Assembly (NCBI GenBank): GCA_964350445.1
Contig: CAYGKA010000007.1
Location: 1 to 64,000 of the forward strand
Source: Hwanghaeella sp964350445
GTDB lineage: Bacteria; Pseudomonadota; Alphaproteobacteria; UBA8366; Aestuariispiraceae
Length of the DNA stretch: 64,000 nucleotides
Direction of reading: 5' to 3'
In this document: positions 52,691 to 61,310 of the stretch, piece by piece
Layout: every line of letters starts with the position of its first letter
Numbering within the stretch: position 1 is the stretch's first letter
Position numbers and translations under genes: made by a program
Notes under the pieces: model-generated
Seen by the model: only the letters and a program-made list of their open reading frames with translations
Told to the model about the DNA's origin: nothing
Databases searched by the model: none

Positions 52691-52747
52691 TTTACTATCC
52701 CCTTACAATGCGACCCTTCGAATTACGAATCGCATTGGGGAACTTCC

Positions 52748-53506
52748 GTGTCTTGGCTGGCAGCCGTCGATTACCGGCAGGGAACGCGCCATCGGGCGCA
52801 CCAGATGCCGTGTCATGACTACGGCACCGTCGCCAAACCGACCAGCACCACCGTCGTCGGAACCATCGCGGAAGGTGCGATGCGGGGACGGCTTTCCCAT
52901 ATCGGTGCGCAAGTGGCCGCGAAAGCGGCGGCGGAAACGCTGGACGAACTCGCGCGGACCGGCGTCATCCCAAACGAAGATGATCTACGCCGCGTTCTGC
53001 GCCGCGTGCGCCTTGTCCTGACACGCGAAGCCGCGGAACGGAGCTGCGCCCTGTCCGACTTGGCGACAACCTTGATCGCTTTCGCAATGACGCCCGACAG
53101 GATTGCGGCCCTGCAGATCGGCGACGGGTTCCTGATCGCGGCATCACCCGCCCGCCCCTATCACAGCATCGCCGGAACACACCGCGGCGAAACACGGTTC
53201 GTGACCGATGAGGACGCGGAAGACGCGGTTGCAATCGCCGTGGACGAAGGCCCCGTGTCCTTCGTGGCCGCCGGCACGGACGGTTTGCAGACCTTGTCGA
53301 TCCGCGCCGAGGATGGAAGGCCGCACTCTTCCTTCCTGCGCCCGCTGAACCGTTACATCAGCGCAGCGGAAAGCGATGACGAAATTCATCTTGGCATCCG
53401 CGAGTTTCTGCGGTCCGACCGGCTGGCAGAACGCGTCGACGACGATATGACGTTGATGCTGTGCGGCTGGCGGAACGACCGCGGTTGGGAGAACCGCGCC
53501 GGATGA
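52748..53506 (+). CDS. PP2C-type serine/threonine phosphatase-like protein with altered metal-site motif
   Basis: The product is 252 aa, from a GTG start with GGGGAA seven bases upstream. The PP2C pattern is recognisable: an N-terminal CHDY, MRGRLSHIGAQVAAKAAAETL, the ATTL-like LATTLIAFAM, IAALQIGDGFLI and the C-terminal ERVDDDMTLMLCGW. The usual first metal-binding DG(x) after strand two (ISDGAG) is IAEGA here, so Glu42 replaces Asp. Activity may be kept, changed or lost. The stop overlaps the start of the next gene (ATGA). Confidence 0.7.
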   Translation: MSWLAAVDYRQGTRHRAHQMPCHDYGTVAKPTSTTVVGTIAEGAMRGRLSHIGAQVAAKAAAETLDELARTGVIPNEDDLRRVLRRVRLVLTREAAERSCALSDLATTLIAFAMTPDRIAALQIGDGFLIAASPARPYHSIAGTHRGETRFVTDEDAEDAVAIAVDEGPVSFVAAGTDGLQTLSIRAEDGRPHSSFLRPLNRYISAAESDDEIHLGIREFLRSDRLAERVDDDMTLMLCGWRNDRGWENRAG

Positions 53507-54012
53507 CCCAACAGATCCGCCGATTGAAACGGGGCCGCGACGGCGTCCCCGGCGAAGAACGTGCGGCCCCGCGCGTCGGCCCATTGCTCGGCGCCCCACC
53601 GCCGATTTCCTTCCGCACGCCCCAAAGGCCGGAGCCTTCGGACGGCGCGCCGGACGTTTTCTATCGCGTTCTCCGCGCCACCCCCAGTGACGGTCATGAA
53701 GGCCAGGCTGTTCTGGAACTGTCGGCCGACGTCAAGACCCGCATCCCCGCCCTGCGCGTCATATGCTGCGTGACCGGCGTATCCTTGGCCGAGGTCGCGC
53801 CGATGATCCTGGAACGTCCGCTGCAGGTTCGTTTCATGATACCGGACGTCCCAGGCAATATCCGCGTCGAAGCAAGCGATCCCGCCGACACGTCGATCAG
53901 CATCCAACATCCGCCCGCCAGGACACGCAGTTTCGGTGTCGAACGAATGCGGTCCGGCCGGCGTGTCACCGTCCCAAAGCTGCCCGCCTTCAGTGGGTTT
54001 CGACTCCGCTAG
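53503..54012 (+). CDS. Unknown partner protein of the PP2C gene
   Basis: The product is 169 aa, starting at the ATG that overlaps the phosphatase stop by four bases. The N-terminal 55 residues are basic and Pro-rich (MTQQIRRLKRGRDGVPGEER). The rest looks like a small alpha/beta domain (VFYRVLRATPSDGHEGQAVLELSAD ... LRVICCVTGVSLAEV) with an adjacent cysteine pair and a basic tail. No family recognised. Translational coupling suggests it acts with the phosphatase. Confidence 0.55.
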   Translation: MTQQIRRLKRGRDGVPGEERAAPRVGPLLGAPPPISFRTPQRPEPSDGAPDVFYRVLRATPSDGHEGQAVLELSADVKTRIPALRVICCVTGVSLAEVAPMILERPLQVRFMIPDVPGNIRVEASDPADTSISIQHPPARTRSFGVERMRSGRRVTVPKLPAFSGFRLR

Positions 54013-54131
54013 GCAGCAGCAGCCCGGAACAGCAGCCATAGCCGCTTTTGAGCGCAGGCCTCAAATTTCAGTCTCAATTTTCGAATGAATACACGGGGGA
54101 ACGCCTGTGCCGGCGGATTGAGAAGCGCTGT

Positions 54132-54674
54132 CTAGTGCGCTGTGGCGCCCCGGTCGGCGTCACCGCCCTTTGCCGGCGATGCCGTCGTCGATACGGCGCC
54201 GTCCCCGGCCCCGTTCGATTTGCGCGAGGGTGCAGCCGGCGGCGCTTCGCGCTGCATGGCCGCGGATTTCGTCCCGATCGGAATGTTTGCTTTTGCCGCA
54301 TCATCGACAGCGGAAGTCACAACCGCGCGGCTGTAACGGCCTTCAACCTCAGCCCCAGCCTCGACTTCCAGAATTTCGTGGTCGACATCGCCATAGACTT
54401 TGGCCGTGCTGCCCAACCGAACCTTGTGCGCCCGGATTTCCCCGCGCACTTCCCCAAGAACGACAAGGGTATCGACCGCCGCTTCGCCATGCAATTGGCC
54501 GGTAGCGCCGATGGTCAGCCCGGAACATTGGACATTGCCGCGTAAAATACCGTCGAGCTGCACTTCCGCAGCGCCGGAAAGATCACCCGTGATGACCGTT
54601 CCCTCCGCAATCACCGTCGGCATTGCGGCTGGGGCGTTCGTCGCCTTGGGCGCGTCATCGCTAAAAAGACCCAT
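54132..54674 (-). CDS. Bactofilin (polymer-forming cytoskeletal protein)
   Basis: The product is 180 aa. The central DUF583 beta-helix (about 20-115) shows the repetitive hydrophobic/glycine pattern: VIAEGTVITGDLSGAAEVQLDGILRGNVQCSGLTIGATGQLHGEAAVDTLVVLGEVRGEI. It is flanked by a short N-terminal tail and a disordered Ala/Pro/Ser-rich C-terminus. Bactofilins form nucleotide-free filaments involved in stalk, cell-shape or chromosome-position functions. It is monocistronic. Confidence 0.92.
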   Translation of the reverse strand: MGLFSDDAPKATNAPAAMPTVIAEGTVITGDLSGAAEVQLDGILRGNVQCSGLTIGATGQLHGEAAVDTLVVLGEVRGEIRAHKVRLGSTAKVYGDVDHEILEVEAGAEVEGRYSRAVVTSAVDDAAKANIPIGTKSAAMQREAPPAAPSRKSNGAGDGAVSTTASPAKGGDADRGATAH

Positions 54675-54820
54675 CAGGTACTCCCTCGTTGGAGTGACAC
54701 TATCGCAATGGTTTTGGCATGGCGACAGGAATCACCCAACATTTACTGAAACTGCAATATTAAAACGCCGAATAAAACCGCTGACAACTTGAAGAAGTTG
54801 CTGGTTTACCGTGATGAGGA

Positions 54821-55783
54821 TTACTCGGCAGCCCGTTGCGTGACGGAAAGCTCACCCAAATACTTTTCGGCATCGAGCGCGGCCATGCAACCCATGCCGG
54901 CAGCCGTCACCGCCTGTCGGTAGATCTTGTCGACCACGTCGCCCGCCGCGAAAACGCCCTGGATATTGGTGCGGGTAGAGCCTGCCTTGGTGAGGATATA
55001 CCCTTCCTCGTCCATCTCGATCTTGCCTTTGAACACCCCGGTGGCCGGATCGTGGCCGATCGCGACGAAAACGCCGTGGGCGGCGCGGTCCGTGACCTCC
55101 CCCGTCAGGGTGTTGCGCAGCCGAACCCCGGTAACGCCGATGGGATCTTCCTCGCCCAAGACTTCCTCGATCATGGAATTCCAGACCACTTCGATCTTCT
55201 CGTTCTCCATCAACCGGTCCTGGAGAATCTTCTCCGCCCGGAACGAGTCGCGACGATGGACCACGGTGACCTTGCTGGCGTGGTTGGTGAGGTAAAGAGC
55301 TTCCTCAACGGCCGTATTCCCGCCACCGACGACAACGACTTCCTTGCCCCGAAAAAAGAAACCGTCACAGGTGGCGCAGGCCGAGACGCCATAGCCCTGA
55401 TACTTCTGTTCCGACGGAAGGCCCAGCCAGCGGGCTTGCGCGCCGGTGGTGACGATGACGGCATCGGCAGTATAAACATCGCCGCCGTCGCTGACCGCGC
55501 GGAAGGGCACGGTTGAGAAATCGACCTCGGTCACGATGTCGTAGACGACCTCGGTCCCCACATTCTCGGCTTGCTGGCGCATCTGCTCCATCAGCCAGGG
55601 GCCCTGGATGGGATCGGCGAAGCCCGGATAGTTCTCAACCTCGGTCGTGATGGTCAACTGCCCGCCCGGCTGCAGCCCGGCGATGACGACCGGTTCCAGA
55701 TTGGCCCGTGCGGCATAAACCGCGGCCGTGTATCCCGCCGGCCCGGATCCGATAATCAGGGTCTTGCAATGCCGTTCCGCCAT
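54821..55783 (-). CDS. trxB: Thioredoxin-disulfide reductase
   Basis: The product is 320 aa. The FAD motif is LIIGSGPAGYTAAVYAARA, the redox-active CATC has Cys136 and Cys139 (SACATCDGFFF), the NADPH motif is VVVVGGGNTAVEEALYL, and the C-terminal FAD block is GVFAAGDVVDKIYRQAVTAAG. It reduces thioredoxin with NADPH. The start at 55783 has GAGAGGA upstream. A small hairpin CAACTT-CTTC-AAGTTG (54785-54800) follows the stop on the minus strand and may help termination. Confidence 0.95.
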   Translation of the reverse strand: MAERHCKTLIIGSGPAGYTAAVYAARANLEPVVIAGLQPGGQLTITTEVENYPGFADPIQGPWLMEQMRQQAENVGTEVVYDIVTEVDFSTVPFRAVSDGGDVYTADAVIVTTGAQARWLGLPSEQKYQGYGVSACATCDGFFFRGKEVVVVGGGNTAVEEALYLTNHASKVTVVHRRDSFRAEKILQDRLMENEKIEVVWNSMIEEVLGEEDPIGVTGVRLRNTLTGEVTDRAAHGVFVAIGHDPATGVFKGKIEMDEEGYILTKAGSTRTNIQGVFAAGDVVDKIYRQAVTAAGMGCMAALDAEKYLGELSVTQRAAE

Positions 55784-55917
55784 CTCGTCCTCTCTCAAAC
55801 TCTGTCAGGCCCGCGCGGGCCGCCATACCTCTTAGGAAGCCAACTTAATCACCGGCCCCGCGAGTGCAATCCAAACGGCACGCAAAATCTCCGTGACAGG
55901 GGGTCACAGCGGCTTTT

Positions 55918-56421
55918 TCAGACACGTTCCAGAATGACGTGATCAAACGCCGTCCCGCTGGCCGAGGTCGCGGCTTCCCGCGATAGTTCCCGCCACGCGG
56001 ACGGATCGAGGGCGGGAAAGAAGGTATCGCCATCCGGCGCCAGCCGCACCTCGGTCAGGTCGATCCTGCCGACCTTGTCGAAGGCTTGTACATATAGGCT
56101 GCCGCCGCCGATCAGGCAGACCTCGTCCACGCCCATGTCCCGGGCAAGCCGGTCGGCCTGCGCCAGAGCCGCGTCCAGATCCGCAAAGACCTGCGCGCCT
56201 TCCGCTTCGAAACCGGGTTGCCGGGTGACGACAATGTTCGGCCGCCCCGGAAGCGGTTTGCGCGGCAATGACTCCCAGGTCTTGCGGCCCATCACCAAGG
56301 GTTTCCCCATGGTTACGGCCTTGAACCGCTTCAGATCCTCCGGCAAATGCCAGGGCAGGCCGCCATCGCGCCCAATGACGCGGTTTTCCGCCATGGCAAC
56401 GACAATCACCAGTTTCGGCAA
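55918..56421 (-). CDS. folA: Dihydrofolate reductase
   Basis: The product is 167 aa. Motifs are VIVVAMAENRVIGRDGGLPWHLPEDLKRFK (Pro-Trp of the active site), LVMGRKTWESLPRKPLPGRPNIVVTRQ and CLIGGGSLYVQAF. It regenerates tetrahydrofolate consumed by ThyA, encoded 32 bases upstream. The start is TTG (56419-56421) with GGGAGAGG directly upstream; no ATG lies in frame at the family N-terminus. Confidence 0.95.
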   Translation of the reverse strand: MPKLVIVVAMAENRVIGRDGGLPWHLPEDLKRFKAVTMGKPLVMGRKTWESLPRKPLPGRPNIVVTRQPGFEAEGAQVFADLDAALAQADRLARDMGVDEVCLIGGGSLYVQAFDKVGRIDLTEVRLAPDGDTFFPALDPSAWRELSREAATSASGTAFDHVILERV

Positions 56422-56453
56422 ATGCCTCTCCCTTCAGACAATAGCGGTGTGGA

Positions 56454-57248
56454 TCAAACCGCCACGGGCGCGGAGATATGCGGCTGCGGGTCATAGTCCC
56501 GCAACTGGAAATCGTCGTAGGTGAAGGCGAACAGGTCGTCCACTTCCGGGTTGAGCACCATGATCGGCAGCGCCCGCGGTTCCCGCGCCAATTGCGTGTC
56601 GGTCTGATCAAGATGGTTCATATATAGATGCGCATCGCCCAGCGTGTGAACGAACTCACCCGGCTGCAGGCCGGTCACCTGCGCCACCATCAGGGTCAGC
56701 AGGGCATAGGAGGCGATGTTGAACGGCACACCCAGAAAGATATCAGCGCTGCGCTGGTAGAGCTGACAGGAAAGCCTGCCATCGGCGACATAGAACTGGA
56801 ACAGACAGTGGCAGGGCGGCAGAGCCATGGAATCCACATCCGCCGGGTTCCAGGCCGTCACGATCAGCCGCCGGGAATTCGGGTTCTTCTTGATCTGCTC
56901 CACGACATTGGCGATCTGGTCGATCGTCCCGCCGTCCTTGGCCGGCCAGGACCGCCATTGATGCCCATAGACCGGCCCTAGATCGCCGTTCTCGTCGGCC
57001 CATTCGTTCCAGATCGAGACCCCGTTGTCGTTCAGGTATTTGATATTGGTGTCGCCCTGCAGGAACCACAGCAATTCATGAATGATCGACTTCAGGTGCA
57101 GCTTCTTGGTCGTCAGCATCGGGAAACCGTCGGCCAGGTCGAACCGCATTTGATGGCCGAAAACGCTGACGGTCCCGGTCCCGGTCCGGTCACCCTTTTG
57201 GGCGCCGGTTTCGCGCACATGGCGAAGAAGGTCTAGATATTGCCGCAC
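56454..57248 (-). CDS. thyA: Thymidylate synthase
   Basis: The product is 264 aa, the exact E. coli ThyA length. Motifs are DRTGTGTVSVFGHQMRFDL, ELLWFLQGDTNIKYL, the nucleophile cysteine in MALPPCHCLFQFYV, QLYQRSADIFLGVPFNIASYALL and HLYMNHLDQ. It methylates dUMP with methylene-tetrahydrofolate. GTG start. It forms a thyA-folA operon, with dcd encoded elsewhere in the window. Confidence 0.96.
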   Translation of the reverse strand: MRQYLDLLRHVRETGAQKGDRTGTGTVSVFGHQMRFDLADGFPMLTTKKLHLKSIIHELLWFLQGDTNIKYLNDNGVSIWNEWADENGDLGPVYGHQWRSWPAKDGGTIDQIANVVEQIKKNPNSRRLIVTAWNPADVDSMALPPCHCLFQFYVADGRLSCQLYQRSADIFLGVPFNIASYALLTLMVAQVTGLQPGEFVHTLGDAHLYMNHLDQTDTQLAREPRALPIMVLNPEVDDLFAFTYDDFQLRDYDPQPHISAPVAV

Positions 57249-57405
57249 TTGCGCATCCGCCTGACTGAACTGATTTCTTTTATTTGAGAAGCATCCCGGG
57301 CGTCATCAAGCGTCACCCAAACCGGCGACGCAAGCCCACCCTGGAAACAGCTTTGAATTTATCCGATTCGGGGGAACCGCACCGCTGTCGAACGGTAAGC
57401 GGGCA

Positions 57406-58074
57406 TCACCCACGCGGCCTGACGCGATAGGCGCAGCGCCGTGCGCCGGCCAGCAGGTGATCGGTGCGCTCCACCTCCACATGCGGGCCGAGGACCGCGC
57501 GAAAGACCGTCAATTCCCCGTCGCATAGGCGGGAACAGGCCTTCGCCGCGACGCAGATGGGGCAATGGTTCTCGATCAACAGAAAGGCACCGTCTTCCGC
57601 CGTCTGGACTGACGCCATATATCCTTCCTCTTCCCGCAACGCCGCTAGGGCCTCCAGTTTCCCTGCCACCGATGCTTCCCCATCGACCCGCACCGCATAG
57701 GTTCGGATTTGCTGGGCCGTGCGTTCGGCAATCAGGCGCTGGAGCCCCTCCTCCCCGAATGTCGCCTGCATCGCGCCGAGCAGGCCCGCCGTCAATTCCG
57801 CATGCGCGTCAGGGAAAAAGCGCCCGGCGGACTCGGTCAGGGACCAGATCTTCGCAGGCCGGCCCACGGGGCGCGGCGATTCCGAATAGTTGACGAACCC
57901 TTCTTCCTGAAGAGCATAGAGGTGCTGGCGCACAGCCATTGTCGAAACGCCTTGTTTCGCTGCAAGATCGGCCGCGTCGCTGGGCCCGTCCAGTTTCAGC
58001 ATGTCCAGGATCGCCTGCCTTGTGGCGGATTTCGCCGGCTGCCGGGGATTCTTTTGTTTCTCTGCGGTCGTCAT
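57406..58074 (-). CDS. COG2345/SufR-like HTH regulator with a C-terminal cysteine cluster
   Basis: The product is 222 aa. The N-terminal winged helix is RQAILDMLKLDGPSDAADLAAKQGVSTMAVRQHLYALQEEGFV with the wing RPVGRPAKIWSLTE. The C-terminal half holds Cys171 and Cys174 (CPIC), Cys180, Cys184 and Cys214 (RRCAYRV). In SufR-type proteins of this fold such cysteines bind an Fe-S cluster, so redox or Fe-S sensing is likely. It lies 14 bases downstream of the MFS gene. The divergent promoter of that operon carries TTTCGAAA palindromes that may be its target (inference). Confidence 0.8.
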   Translation of the reverse strand: MTTAEKQKNPRQPAKSATRQAILDMLKLDGPSDAADLAAKQGVSTMAVRQHLYALQEEGFVNYSESPRPVGRPAKIWSLTESAGRFFPDAHAELTAGLLGAMQATFGEEGLQRLIAERTAQQIRTYAVRVDGEASVAGKLEALAALREEEGYMASVQTAEDGAFLLIENHCPICVAAKACSRLCDGELTVFRAVLGPHVEVERTDHLLAGARRCAYRVRPRG

Positions 58075-58088
58075 TGTCCCTCTTCCCC

Positions 58089-59540
58089 TCAGCTTTTCTC
58101 TGCCGTCGCGGGCTCGATCGCCGCCTCACCGATCGGCCCGGCAACCCGGAAGGCAGCCACCGCGCCGACGATTACGATCGGCAGGAATGCCGCGAATACC
58201 CAAAAACTGACACTTTCCAGAACATCACGCGGCGCCGCCTCCGAAAATCCCAGCCCGTTGGCAATGAAACCCACCGTAGAAGCGCCCAGCGCGTATCCGA
58301 TCATTTGCGTCGTCGGGATCGCGGAGGAGGCCCGCGCCCGATCCCCGCCTTCCGCGCCGCCCACGATGCGCTGCGTGACGTAACCGAAAGACACGCCGAA
58401 GCCCGTCCCGACACAGACAAGGAATGGCGTCAGGGCCCAGACCGGGCCATGCGGCATGACAATCGCCAAACCGGCGACACCGATCAACATCAGGACCCCG
58501 GCCATCCGAATGAACCAGGGATGCCAAAACACCGAGGCGCCGGAGAACGCGACCGCCGCCAAGGTCCAGCCCACGGATTCGACGGCGACCAGGACACCGC
58601 CGGTAATCGGCCGCGCATCGTGCAGAAGCTGGGTCAGCAAGGGGCCGTAGACCATGAATGTGACCGTGCCCAGGAAGCATAACCCGATCATCGCAAGCCC
58701 CCAGAAAGTGGCCTTTGAGGGGTCGTAGGCGGACCGCGGATAAAGCCGGCTTTCGCCGGCTTGGGAATCGCGGCGGAAGAAGGCCCCCAACAATATCAGC
58801 CCGGCCACAAACAGGACGCCCGACTGCCAGGTGAACCCGATGACCCCTGCCGAGGCGACCGCCATGATCGCAGCCGAGAGCAGCACAAGCCGAACCTTTG
58901 GAAAGACATCGCCATGGGAGGCCAGATCGCCGCTCTTTCCCTTCAGCATCCAACCGACCGCGGCCAGATAGAGTGCCGCCTGCGCGGCATAGGCCCAAAA
59001 GCCGGTGCGCCACAGGCCGAACTCGGCGAAACCGCCGCCGACCGCCGGGCCACAGAAAGCAGACGCCCCCCAGATCGCCGAAACCAGCGCGATGAGGCGG
59101 GGCATGATCTTGGCCGGAAACAACTCGACGATCGCAACATGCGTGAGCGCGACCAGCGCGCCGCCGCCCGCCCCTTTGATCAGCCGGCCGGCCAGCAGAA
59201 CCGTCATATCCGGCGCGAGCGCACAGACCGCGCAACCGATTCCGAAGGCGGCGGCGGAAACCATGATGGCCCGGCGCAGCCCGAAACGAACGGCGAGCAG
59301 ACCGGCCGCCGCCCCCGCGACGATCGATCCGACCTGGTAGAGCACCGACGTCCAGCTGAGGAACGCCAACCCGCCGATATCGAGGACCGCTGACGGAATC
59401 AGCGTGGAAACAAGGCTGGCATTGGAAGCGTGCAGCCAAACGCCGAAGCCCAGCACGATGAAACGGTGGAGCACGCCCGCGCGCCACAGGTCGGCCCAGC
59501 TGGACTCACCCGTCAACTGTGATGTGGCGCTGTCTGTCAC
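58089..59540 (-). CDS. MFS transporter, drug/H+ antiporter type
   Basis: About 483 aa with 12-14 hydrophobic helices. The MFS loop motif A appears as LLAVRFGLRRAIMVSAAAFGIG. A GTG start at 59540 is preferred, with GAGAG seven bases upstream; a TTG at 59603 would add 21 residues. Export of a toxic compound is the usual role of such carriers. Genetic linkage to a redox-type regulator and a divergent Rieske/nitronate-monooxygenase pair suggests a shared xenobiotic or nitro-compound inducer. Confidence 0.85.
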   Translation of the reverse strand: MTDSATSQLTGESSWADLWRAGVLHRFIVLGFGVWLHASNASLVSTLIPSAVLDIGGLAFLSWTSVLYQVGSIVAGAAAGLLAVRFGLRRAIMVSAAAFGIGCAVCALAPDMTVLLAGRLIKGAGGGALVALTHVAIVELFPAKIMPRLIALVSAIWGASAFCGPAVGGGFAEFGLWRTGFWAYAAQAALYLAAVGWMLKGKSGDLASHGDVFPKVRLVLLSAAIMAVASAGVIGFTWQSGVLFVAGLILLGAFFRRDSQAGESRLYPRSAYDPSKATFWGLAMIGLCFLGTVTFMVYGPLLTQLLHDARPITGGVLVAVESVGWTLAAVAFSGASVFWHPWFIRMAGVLMLIGVAGLAIVMPHGPVWALTPFLVCVGTGFGVSFGYVTQRIVGGAEGGDRARASSAIPTTQMIGYALGASTVGFIANGLGFSEAAPRDVLESVSFWVFAAFLPIVIVGAVAAFRVAGPIGEAAIEPATAEKS

Positions 59541-59625
59541 GTCGGGGCTCTCATTGATGTGGTATTCTGCCGGTCGGCCTTTCGGCGATATTTCTATAGA
59601 CAAAAATTTAGAAAGGCCATATCTA

Positions 59626-59652
59626 TTTTCGAAAGAAAATCCTTTCGAAAGG
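59626..59652. promoter_or_regulatory. Paired TTTCGAAA palindromes in the MFS/Rieske divergent control region
   Basis: CCTTTCGAAAGG (59641-59652) is a perfect 12-bp palindrome overlapping the ribosome-binding region of the Rieske gene. TTTTCGAAAGAAAA (59626-59639) contains a second TTTCGAAA. The two centres are 17 bases apart. Probable tandem operator for the adjacent HTH regulator. Confidence 0.55.
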
Positions 59653-59659
59653 AAACGTC

Positions 59660-61294
59660 ATGTCGTCCGGCAATTGGGTCCGCGTTACTGATCTGGATTC
59701 GCTGATCGCGAAAGGCCGGAAAGTCGTAAAGGCGGACGGGAAGCAGATCGCCCTTTTTCATGTTCCTGGAAGGGACCTTGAAAACGGCGCTATCCAGGCC
59801 TGCAATAACCGTTGTCCGCATGAAGGATATCCGTTGGTCGAAGGTGCCCTGTCCGGCGGAACGGATGGCCATGCCTGCAAACTGACCTGCAATTGGCACA
59901 ATTGGAAATTCGATCTGCATACAGGTGAGACGGAGGTCGGCGGCGACAAGCTGCGGCGATATCCGGTGCGGGTGGATGGCAGCGACGTGTTGGTGGAGAT
60001 CACCGACCCGCCGGCCGAAGAGCTGATCCAATCCGCGCTCGACAATATTGCCGACGCCATGCCCCGGCATGAATACGACCGTATCGCGCGGGAAGTGGCG
60101 CGCCTGATAAAAGCCGGCGGCCATCCGGACCTCGCCATCCTGAAAGCGGCGCAGCACAGCTTCGACCGGTTCGAATACGGCTACACACATGCCTTCGCCG
60201 CGGCCGCGGATTGGCTGAAACTCGGCGACGACCTAGCCGCCAACGAGGCGGAGAAACTGGCCAGCCATGTCGAGGTCATCGGCCATATGTCCTGGGACAC
60301 GCTCCGCGAGCGCCAATATCCTTTCGCCACGGAAAGCCGCCCCTATGACGAGGACGCCTTCGTCCAGGCCATTGAGGATGAAGACGAACAGACCGCCGTC
60401 GCCATGATCAACGGCGCGCTCGCGGAAGGGTTGGGAATGCCCGCCCTGCGCAAGGGTCTGCTGCGGGCGGCATTGAACCACTACCAGCTTTTCGGCCACG
60501 CCCCGATCTATGTCTACAAGACCGACGAACTCGCCGAACGCCTGGGCCCGGACTCCCTCAAGCCCCTTTTGCTCTGCCTCGTCCGCGGGTTGATCTATGC
60601 CAGCCGCGAGGATTTGATTCCGGAGTTCAAATCCTACCGGCCCGCGCTTCAGGCTTGGCCTCATTCGCCGAAGGAGGACAGCGGGGATGCGCCGCCGCGT
60701 CCGGCAAAGGACTATACCCGTCTGCCCGTCGCCAAAGTACTGGACCTGATACTGAAAAGCGCCAAAAGCGGCCCTGCCCTGTATCAGGTTTTGCTGGAAG
60801 CGGCTGTGCTGCAACTGCTGACCTTCCGGGTCGACATGGACAGGCGAACGGACAATTCCGTCTCCGAGAATGTCAATTGGCTCGACTTCACCCATGCGCT
60901 GACCTTCGCCAATGCGGGTCGCTGGGCGGCGGAGCAATATCCGGAACTCTGGCCGGAAGTCCTGTTGCAGATCGGCTGTTTCCTGGGCCGGAACGCGGGT
61001 TACCTGGACGACACTGTCGATCCCGCGGAATGGCGGGTGGACCAGGACCCCATCGCCTATCTGAACGGCGCGTTGCACGGCATGCTGGATCACAGTTTCC
61101 CGGAATACATCGTCGCCTGTCACTATGTTAAGCTGGCGACGGCGATGCGGGCGGAGATCGAAAACGCGCCCGACGCGCCGTTCGTGCCGCTGATGACCGC
61201 GTCCCTCAATCGGCTGATCGCCCATCCCATCAAAAGAAAACAGGTTCTGCGCACGGCGAATCAATCGCTCGATTTCGTCGCCCGCGAAGGATGA
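59660..61294 (+). CDS. Rieske [2Fe-2S] domain fused to a large unassigned helical domain
   Basis: The product is 544 aa. An N-terminal Rieske domain (about 5-113) has ligands Cys52-x-His54 (NRCPHEGYPL) and Cys77-x2-His80 (CNWHNWKFD), with a longer spacing (22 residues) than usual. Residues 120-544 are helical with repeated phrases such as FEYGYTHAFAAAADWL and LDFTHALTFANAGRWAAEQ. They carry several histidines and may resemble the questin-oxidase-like fold, but I cannot confirm that. It lacks the catalytic domain of ring-hydroxylating oxygenases. AAAGGAAA precedes the ATG. Followed 16 bases later by a nitronate-monooxygenase-like gene. Confidence 0.7.
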   Translation: MSSGNWVRVTDLDSLIAKGRKVVKADGKQIALFHVPGRDLENGAIQACNNRCPHEGYPLVEGALSGGTDGHACKLTCNWHNWKFDLHTGETEVGGDKLRRYPVRVDGSDVLVEITDPPAEELIQSALDNIADAMPRHEYDRIAREVARLIKAGGHPDLAILKAAQHSFDRFEYGYTHAFAAAADWLKLGDDLAANEAEKLASHVEVIGHMSWDTLRERQYPFATESRPYDEDAFVQAIEDEDEQTAVAMINGALAEGLGMPALRKGLLRAALNHYQLFGHAPIYVYKTDELAERLGPDSLKPLLLCLVRGLIYASREDLIPEFKSYRPALQAWPHSPKEDSGDAPPRPAKDYTRLPVAKVLDLILKSAKSGPALYQVLLEAAVLQLLTFRVDMDRRTDNSVSENVNWLDFTHALTFANAGRWAAEQYPELWPEVLLQIGCFLGRNAGYLDDTVDPAEWRVDQDPIAYLNGALHGMLDHSFPEYIVACHYVKLATAMRAEIENAPDAPFVPLMTASLNRLIAHPIKRKQVLRTANQSLDFVAREG

Positions 61295-61310
61295 CAAAAG
61301 GAATATGGAC

